Assembly: GCA_964440305.1 (NCBI GenBank)
Contig: CAYTRS010000021.1
Span: 1-11,060, forward strand
DNA length: 11,060 nucleotides
Reading direction: 5' to 3'
DNA from: CAYTRS01 sp964440305
Lineage (GTDB): Bacteria; Patescibacteriota; Minisyncoccia; Moranbacterales; JAKLHP01
In this document: one piece after another, positions 6,507 through 11,060 of the stretch
How positions within the stretch are numbered: position 1 is the stretch's first letter
How the letters are laid out: each line of letters opens with the position of its first letter
Position numbers and translations under genes: made by a program
Notes under the pieces: generated by a model
Seen by the model: the letters and a program-made list of their open reading frames with translations, nothing else
Told to the model about the DNA's origin: nothing
Database searches by the model: none

Positions 6507-6533
6507 TTACCAAACATCAAAATGTTGTATAAT
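6507..6533 (+). promoter_or_regulatory. Promoter of the acyl-CoA synthetase, predicted leaderless
   Basis: A perfect TATAAT lies at 6528-6533 with a weak -35 candidate TTACCA at 6507-6512 (15-base spacer). The usual start point, 7 bases after the box, is 6540, the A of the ATG. An upstream in-frame ATG at 6522 would have this box inside its coding sequence and is therefore unlikely to be the start. Confidence 0.65.
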
Positions 6534-6539
6534 AGGTTT

Positions 6540-8603
6540 ATGGAAAATAAAGTAAAAGGTTTAGAGCTTTTTTTCAGTCCCCATTCAATTGCCATTATTG
6601 GCGCCACGGAAGAAGAAGGTAAGGTAGGAAACGTAATAGCAAAGAATATTCTGGACGGGGGATACGCCGGAAAGGTTTTTTTTGTCAACCCGAACAGGGA
6701 AACTGTTCTTGGTCAAAAGTGCTATCCGAAAGTTTCTGCAATAGCAGAAAATGTCGACTTGGCCATTGTCATTATTCCGGCAAAATTCGTGAATGAAACG
6801 ATAAAAGAAGCTTCAGGGAAGGTCAAGAATTTTGCAGTAATTTCAGCAGGCTTTTCAGAAAGCGGAGAAGAGGGGAAAAAACGCGAAAAAGAGCTCCTGG
6901 AAATCGCAGAAAAAAACGATCTCAATATTTTGGGTCCTAACTGCTTGGGATTTATCAATGCCCCAAAAAAACTTAACGCTTCCTTCGCCCCTTTTATGGC
7001 AAAAGAAGGCAATATTGCCTTTATTTCCCAATCCGGCGCCCTAATTTGCGCTTTTTTGGACATTTTTTCCGAAAAAATGGCTGGGTTTTCCCTTCTGGTT
7101 TCAACCGGAAATCAGATGCTGATCGGCGAGGGTGATATTATGGAACACTTAATCGCAGACGATAAAAGCAAGGTGATCGGACTTTATCTCGAGGGAATAG
7201 AAGACGCAAAAAAACTGGCCGAGATTTCCCGAAAAATGTCTTCCCGAAAGCCGATTATAATTCTCAAAGCTGGAAAATCTGAGCGCACGAAAAAAGCGAT
7301 TTCTTCGCACACCGGTTCGCTAGCGGGAAGTGAAGACATAGCCCGGGAATTTTTCCAAAAAAACGGAATAATCCAGGCAGAAAACTTGGAAGAATTTTCA
7401 AATTTGCTTAATTTTCTTTCTTTTGCAAGCGCGCCAGAAAACAGCAAGGTTATTGCAATTACTAATGCCGGGGGGGCCGGCGTGCTGGCCACAGACGCTT
7501 TTCAGGGGAAAAATATCGAACTTCAGGAAATAAAAGAAGAAACTAAAAATAAATTGAAAGAGTTTTTGCCTCTTGAATCTTCTCTTCAAAACCCGATTGA
7601 CCTTTTGGGAGATACTATGGAAGATAGATATGAAAAAACCCTGGAAGCGTTGAAAAACGAGGAGGCGGATTCCTTGATCTGCCTGTTGACGGTTCAAAAA
7701 CAAACTCCGGTAGAAAAAATTGCAGAAGTTATCGCTAATTTCAAAAAGAAAACTTCAAAAAAAATAATTGCTGTCCTTATAAGCTCCCAAAAATCCAAAG
7801 ATGCCACAGAAAAGCTGGAATCTTCCGGAGTTCCCGTTTTTACTTTTCCAGAACAGGCGATAGGCGCTTTGGAAAAATACTTCACTTGGAACAGTTTTGA
7901 AAATTATCCTTCCATGGAAAGCAAACTGGAAAAAGACAAGCTGGATGACATTTCCGCGGTAATTTCCAAGGCAAAACGGGAAAGAAGAAGCGCTTTATTT
8001 TTTCGCGAAGCAGCAGAAATTTTTAAAAATTTGGAAATTCCAGTCGTTCCCTTCAGGCAAATCGGCAGCGAAAACGACTTAGAGAAAGTTCCGGGATTTC
8101 CCGTAGTGATAAAGATTGACAGCGAAAAAATCATTCACAAAACCGACAGCAAAGCGCTTGTGCTGGGCGTCAAAAACAAGGGAGAACTCAAAAAATGCTA
8201 CGAAGATCTCAAAAAAACTTTTCCAAATGAGGGCATAATCGTCCAGCCAGAAATAAAAAAAGATATTGAGATTATTTTGGGAGTAAAAAGGGACGAGGTT
8301 TTCGGATCGGTTGTAGTAGCAGGAATGGGAGGAATTTATACGGAAGTTTTCAAAAAGATAGATTATTTTATACCGCCAATGAACAGAAAGGAAATAGAAG
8401 AAAAGCTGCTTAAAAGCCCACTTTCATTTATTTTCAAAGAAACGCGGGGGAAAATAATCTTTGAAAGCGGCATAATGGCAGAAATAATTGAAAAACTTAT
8501 GAAGCTTTCAAGTAATGTTCCTGAAATAAAAGAACTTGACGTAAATCCATTTATTATTCACAGCGGTAAGGGAATTTCCACTGATATTAAAATTTTAATA
8601 TAA
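6540..8603 (+). CDS. Acetate/acyl-CoA ligase, ADP-forming (fused alpha-beta)
   Basis: The likely reaction is acyl-CoA + ADP + Pi to acid + ATP + CoA, a fermentative substrate-level phosphorylation step. The 687-residue protein has a CoA-binding Rossmann domain (about 8-130, SIAIIGATEEEGKVGN), a succinyl-CoA-ligase-like part (about 150-450) and a C-terminal ATP-grasp domain (about 470-687). H257 in SSHTGSLAG matches the phosphorylated active-site histidine of the family, and H533 in IIHKTD matches the second histidine of the ATP-grasp subunit. GGIYTE (598-602) and LDVNPF (666-671) are conserved ATP-grasp pieces. There is no fused acetyltransferase domain as in Pat-type proteins. The ATG at 6540 is preferred over 6522 because a TATAAT box occupies the intervening bases. 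Preferred acid (acetate or another) cannot be read from sequence. A receiver protein starts 4 bases downstream. Confidence 0.93.
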   Translation: MENKVKGLELFFSPHSIAIIGATEEEGKVGNVIAKNILDGGYAGKVFFVNPNRETVLGQKCYPKVSAIAENVDLAIVIIPAKFVNETIKEASGKVKNFAVISAGFSESGEEGKKREKELLEIAEKNDLNILGPNCLGFINAPKKLNASFAPFMAKEGNIAFISQSGALICAFLDIFSEKMAGFSLLVSTGNQMLIGEGDIMEHLIADDKSKVIGLYLEGIEDAKKLAEISRKMSSRKPIIILKAGKSERTKKAISSHTGSLAGSEDIAREFFQKNGIIQAENLEEFSNLLNFLSFASAPENSKVIAITNAGGAGVLATDAFQGKNIELQEIKEETKNKLKEFLPLESSLQNPIDLLGDTMEDRYEKTLEALKNEEADSLICLLTVQKQTPVEKIAEVIANFKKKTSKKIIAVLISSQKSKDATEKLESSGVPVFTFPEQAIGALEKYFTWNSFENYPSMESKLEKDKLDDISAVISKAKRERRSALFFREAAEIFKNLEIPVVPFRQIGSENDLEKVPGFPVVIKIDSEKIIHKTDSKALVLGVKNKGELKKCYEDLKKTFPNEGIIVQPEIKKDIEIILGVKRDEVFGSVVVAGMGGIYTEVFKKIDYFIPPMNRKEIEEKLLKSPLSFIFKETRGKIIFESGIMAEIIEKLMKLSSNVPEIKELDVNPFIIHSGKGISTDIKILI
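8596..8601 (+). promoter_or_regulatory. Possible -10 box before the receiver protein
   Basis: TAATAT (8596-8601) is placed so that transcription would begin at 8608, the A of the start codon. The -35 side is weak (TTTCCA, 8575-8580, 15-base spacer). The gene is only 4 bases after the synthetase stop and may simply be cotranscribed. Confidence 0.3.
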
Positions 8604-8607
8604 AAAT

Positions 8608-9177
8608 ATGAATAAGCATCGAATCCTAATTGTTGACGACGACGTGGAAACAAGGGAAACTTACGCTGAAGTTTTCCGCAACGCCAGTTTTGAAGTTTTG
8701 GAAGCGCAAGACGGCTTGGAGGGAATGGATATCGCCACCAAGGAAAAGCCGGACATAATTTTTACTGGAATCATTATGCCCCGAATGGACGGATTTTCAA
8801 TGATGGAAGAACTTCAGAAAAATGTTGCAACTGCCGGAATTCCGGTGGTTATTTCCTCCCATATGGGCCGGGAGCAGGACCAGCAGAAAGCCAATGTTTT
8901 GGGAGCAAAAGATTTTATTCTAAGGGGAATGACTTCTCCAAGAGAAGTGGTTCAAAAAATTCAATCCCTTCTTACCGCCTCCGGAAGCTACCGCCTGGCA
9001 ATTGATCAATATTCCTTTGACGCGCAGAAATTGGCAAAAGAAATCAACTTTTCCGCAAAATTAAACTGTCTTGAGTGCAACGAGAAGCTTTGCCTTGAAA
9101 TCAAGGTTAAAAATCCGCAAGAAAACAATTTTCAGGCTCGTTTTATCTGCCCAAACTGCGGATGGGAAGCAAAGTAG
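8608..9177 (+). CDS. Degenerate receiver-domain protein with C-terminal zinc ribbon
   Basis: This 189-residue protein starts like a CheY-type response regulator receiver (about 4-122). The acidic pocket D10-D12 is kept, as are S83/S84 and the PRMDG motif. The phospho-acceptor aspartate, expected before I55-I-M-P, is glycine (G54, codon GGA), and the conserved lysine near the end of the domain is R106 (FILRGMTS), followed by Gly instead of Pro. Phosphorylation at the usual site is therefore not possible. A linker (123-150) leads to a zinc ribbon with C154-x2-C157 and C181-x2-C184; C162 lies between. No DNA-binding output domain of the OmpR or NarL types is present. It begins 4 bases after the synthetase stop and ends 31 bases before recJ. 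It probably acts by protein or nucleic-acid contact; the partner is unknown. No histidine kinase is nearby. Confidence 0.87.
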   Translation: MNKHRILIVDDDVETRETYAEVFRNASFEVLEAQDGLEGMDIATKEKPDIIFTGIIMPRMDGFSMMEELQKNVATAGIPVVISSHMGREQDQQKANVLGAKDFILRGMTSPREVVQKIQSLLTASGSYRLAIDQYSFDAQKLAKEINFSAKLNCLECNEKLCLEIKVKNPQENNFQARFICPNCGWEAK

Positions 9178-9203
9178 ACAAGAAAACATTAACCGTCTAA
9201 ATT
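9175..9203 (+). promoter_or_regulatory. Candidate recJ promoter, predicted leaderless
   Basis: TAGACA (9175-9180, 5 of 6 bases of the -35 consensus) is separated by exactly 17 bases from TAAATT (9198-9203, 4 of 6). The predicted start is near 9210, within one base of the recJ ATG at 9209. The -35 begins with the stop codon of the receiver gene. No Shine-Dalgarno site is present. Confidence 0.45.
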
Positions 9204-9208
9204 ATTTT

Positions 9209-10918
9209 ATGTCCCGCTGGATTATCAAGGAAAAACAGAAAGACTTCCAATCTTTTGACGGAATTCATCCGATACTTGCGAAACTTCTTTTTCAAAAAGG
9301 AATCAGAACTGACAAGGAAATAAAATCTTTTCTTTTTCCGGATTATCAAAATCACATTTTGGATCCTTTTTTGTTTTCGGATATGGAAAAGGCGATGGAA
9401 AGGGTGAAAAAAGCACGGGATCAGAAAGAAAAAGTTTTGATTTATGGAGATTATGATGTTGACGGAGTAACTTCTTCGGCAATCCTGGAAGAAGCCCTGC
9501 AAAATATCGGAATCAAGGCTGAAATATACATACCCAACAAAAAAACAGAAGGGTATGGAATGAATCTGGAAGCAATCGAGGAATTTAAAAAACGGGGAAT
9601 AAACCTGATAATTTCCGTTGACTGCGGAATTTCTAATTATAATGAAATTGAAAAAGCAAATGAATATTCAATTGACTCGATTATAATTGATCACCACCAC
9701 GTTCCGGAAAAAACTCCTTCATCCCATGCAATAATCAACCCGCAAATGGAAAATTCGGGGTATCCTTTCAGAAATCTTGCCGGAGTGGGAGTCGCTTTCA
9801 AGTTTGTCCAGGCAATCTATAAAAAATTTATTCCGGAAAAAGAGGAGCAACTGAAGTGGATGCTGGATCTGGTTTCCCTGGGAACAATTGCCGATTGCGT
9901 TCCGCTGATTTCAGAAAACAGGGTGATTGCCAAATATGGACTGCTTGTCCTTAGTAAGACGCGCAGAATCGGCCTGCAAGAGCTTTTTACTGTGGGAAGA
10001 ATAATGATAGATGAAAATAATGTTCCGGATGTCAGAACAATCGCTTTTCAGGTTGCTCCGCGCATAAATTCCGCCGGAAGGATGGATCATGCCGGCATCG
10101 CCTTGAGGCTTATTCAGGAAAAAGATACTGTCAGTGCAAGAGGATTGGCACTAGAACTTGAAGCCAACAACCAGAAAAGACAGAAAGCAACAAGCCTTAT
10201 TGTGGATGAAATTCGAATATTGGCAAATAATATGTTTCAGAAAAAACCCTTTATTTTCGCGTTAGGAGAGCATTTTCCGGCAGGCATTTTGGGGTTGGCA
10301 GCCGGAAAAATAGCCGATGAGTTCGGAAAACCCACTGCTGTGGTTCAAAAAGGAGAGAAGACCAGCAAAGGATCGCTCCGCAGCATTCCGGAAGTTGATA
10401 TAATTTCCGCAATTGAAAAATGCAAAAAGTATCTTTTGAAATTCGGAGGGCATTCGCAGGCTGCAGGAATTGAAGCTTCCAATGAAAATCTTGACAATTT
10501 CTTCAAAGAGCTGAATTCTTTAATTGAAAAGGAGATCGGCGGAAAAGACTTGAGCAAGAGCATTGGGATTGACCTTGAAATCACTCCGGAAGAGATTGAT
10601 TTGACGCTTGCAGACGAAATCAGAAAGATGGAGCCATTCGGAGTGGGAAATGAGGAGCCCGTATTTTTAATGAAAAATATGGTCGTAGTGGAAACAAGAG
10701 TGGTTGGAAACGGAAACAAGCATCTGAAGCTTCAAATCCGACCGCAGAAAAATTCTCCCAAAATTTTCGAATGCATCGGCTTCGGAATGGGAGAAGAATT
10801 CAAAAATTTGAAATCCGGGAAAATCATAGACACCGTCTTCAACATCCGCGAAGACCACTGGAATGGGAACAAAAAACTGCAACTGCGACTTATTGACCTC
10901 AAAAAGAATACGAGCTAA
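9209..10918 (+). CDS. recJ: Single-stranded-DNA-specific exonuclease RecJ
   Basis: RecJ degrades single-stranded DNA 5' to 3' in recombination and repair and needs divalent metal. The 569-residue protein has the DHH domain with YGDYDVDGVTSS (79-90, motif I), SVDCGISN (136-143), DHHH (161-164), GTIADCVPL (225-233) and RINSAGRMDHA (285-295). The DHHA1 domain has FGGHSQAAG (412-420), and an OB-like C-terminal domain (about 452-569) follows with PFGVGNEEP (476-484). All visible metal-binding residues are kept, so it should be active. The start at 9209 (MSRWIIKE) fits the family's N-terminus. The same frame is open back to an ATG at 9071, but those 46 extra codons overlap the receiver gene and look unlike RecJ. 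No Shine-Dalgarno site is present. Confidence 0.97.
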   Translation: MSRWIIKEKQKDFQSFDGIHPILAKLLFQKGIRTDKEIKSFLFPDYQNHILDPFLFSDMEKAMERVKKARDQKEKVLIYGDYDVDGVTSSAILEEALQNIGIKAEIYIPNKKTEGYGMNLEAIEEFKKRGINLIISVDCGISNYNEIEKANEYSIDSIIIDHHHVPEKTPSSHAIINPQMENSGYPFRNLAGVGVAFKFVQAIYKKFIPEKEEQLKWMLDLVSLGTIADCVPLISENRVIAKYGLLVLSKTRRIGLQELFTVGRIMIDENNVPDVRTIAFQVAPRINSAGRMDHAGIALRLIQEKDTVSARGLALELEANNQKRQKATSLIVDEIRILANNMFQKKPFIFALGEHFPAGILGLAAGKIADEFGKPTAVVQKGEKTSKGSLRSIPEVDIISAIEKCKKYLLKFGGHSQAAGIEASNENLDNFFKELNSLIEKEIGGKDLSKSIGIDLEITPEEIDLTLADEIRKMEPFGVGNEEPVFLMKNMVVVETRVVGNGNKHLKLQIRPQKNSPKIFECIGFGMGEEFKNLKSGKIIDTVFNIREDHWNGNKKLQLRLIDLKKNTS

Positions 10919-10954
10919 TATTTCAAAAGACGCTTTCATTTTGAAAACCATAAA

Positions 10955-10962
10955 AAGGAGGT
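10955..10962 (+). promoter_or_regulatory. Strong Shine-Dalgarno sequence of the last gene
   Basis: AAGGAGGT ends 4 bases before the ATG at 10967. It is the best ribosome binding site on the + strand in this window and fixes the start of the gene that follows. Confidence 0.85.
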
Positions 10963-10966
10963 AGAA

Positions 10967-11060
10967 ATGGGGAATGGGAAAAAGATAAAGGGTAATGGTT
11001 CAAAAGCAAAAGGTCAGCCGAAAAAATGCGGTCAGGTTGCAAAATCAAATGCCTGCAAAG
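10967..11060 (+). CDS. Small Lys/Gly-rich protein, 3'-truncated by window edge
   Basis: An ATG with an excellent Shine-Dalgarno site opens a frame that stays open to the window end, 31 complete codons. The visible part is rich in Lys, Gly and Asn (MGNGKKIKGNGSKAKGQPKK) and then shows cysteines at positions 22 and 30 (KCGQVAKSNACK). It is highly basic and probably disordered at its N-terminus; the cysteines could belong to a metal site or continue as a repeat beyond the window. I do not recognise the family. It lies 48 bases after recJ. Confidence 0.6.
   Translation, partial: MGNGKKIKGNGSKAKGQPKKCGQVAKSNACK

Noticed and set aside
6522..6539. ATG at 6522 as the start of the acyl-CoA synthetase
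   Set aside because: A perfect TATAAT box lies inside these six codons and predicts transcription from 6540.
9071..9208. Extended RecJ start overlapping the receiver gene
   Set aside because: The 46 added codons read the zinc-ribbon region in another frame and do not resemble RecJ; the family N-terminus fits 9209.
10921..10946. Inverted repeat TTTCAAAA/TTTTGAAA after recJ as a terminator
   Set aside because: The 8-bp stem is almost all A-T, the loop is 10 bases, and no T-tract follows; it is more likely chance in AT-rich sequence.
1..11060. Frequent CCGGAA-type words across the window as a possible DNA motif
   Set aside because: They occur mainly within genes at Pro-Glu and Ser-Gly codon pairs and fit codon preference.

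Overview
The window is a compact, AT-rich bacterial segment read almost entirely on the + strand. It carries a heat-shock chaperone block (hrcA, a Nudix-GrpE fusion, dnaK, a membrane protein, dnaJ), then one small minus-strand gene, then a metabolic and DNA-maintenance run (ADP-forming acyl-CoA synthetase, a degenerate response regulator with a zinc ribbon, recJ), and the first codons of a further small gene. There are no tRNA or rRNA genes, CRISPR arrays, transposases or phage genes. The standard genetic code fits all frames, with no in-frame UGA. The shortened HrcA, the unusual Nudix-GrpE fusion, the fused ADP-forming acetyl-CoA synthetase as a likely fermentative ATP source, the AT-rich repeat-like spacers and the frequent lack of Shine-Dalgarno sites suggest a Patescibacteria/CPR organism, perhaps of the Parcubacteria group. 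This is an inference; no phylogenetic marker was tested.

Chaperone block (1-6112): HrcA is the repressor that binds CIRCE operators, and a nearly perfect CIRCE lies at 4827-4853 upstream of dnaJ. No CIRCE is visible before dnaK; hrcA's own upstream region lies outside the window. DnaK, its nucleotide exchange factor GrpE (fused to a Nudix hydrolase domain) and its co-chaperone DnaJ form the complete DnaK machine. An unrecognised seven-helix membrane protein sits between dnaK and dnaJ with its own probable promoter, after a dnaK terminator. Both dnaK and dnaJ are preceded by long imperfect inverted repeats (about 107 and 93 bp) that end 2 bases before their start codons.

Middle (6085-6540): a bidirectional terminator separates dnaJ from a convergent 92-residue minus-strand gene of unknown function. 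A 126-base divergent spacer carries promoters for that gene and for the acyl-CoA synthetase.

Right block (6540-11060): the acyl-CoA synthetase keeps both catalytic histidines and probably makes ATP from acetyl-CoA (or other acyl-CoA). It is followed after 4 bases by a receiver-domain protein that has lost its phospho-acceptor aspartate (Gly54) and ends in a four-cysteine zinc ribbon, and then by a complete RecJ. Several genes here have a -10 box placed so that transcription would start at or within a base or two of the start codon, which suggests leaderless mRNAs. The two small genes (6413 minus and 10967 plus) instead have strong Shine-Dalgarno sequences. Three likely starts differ from the longest open frames: dnaK begins at 1679, the synthetase at 6540 and recJ at 9209.
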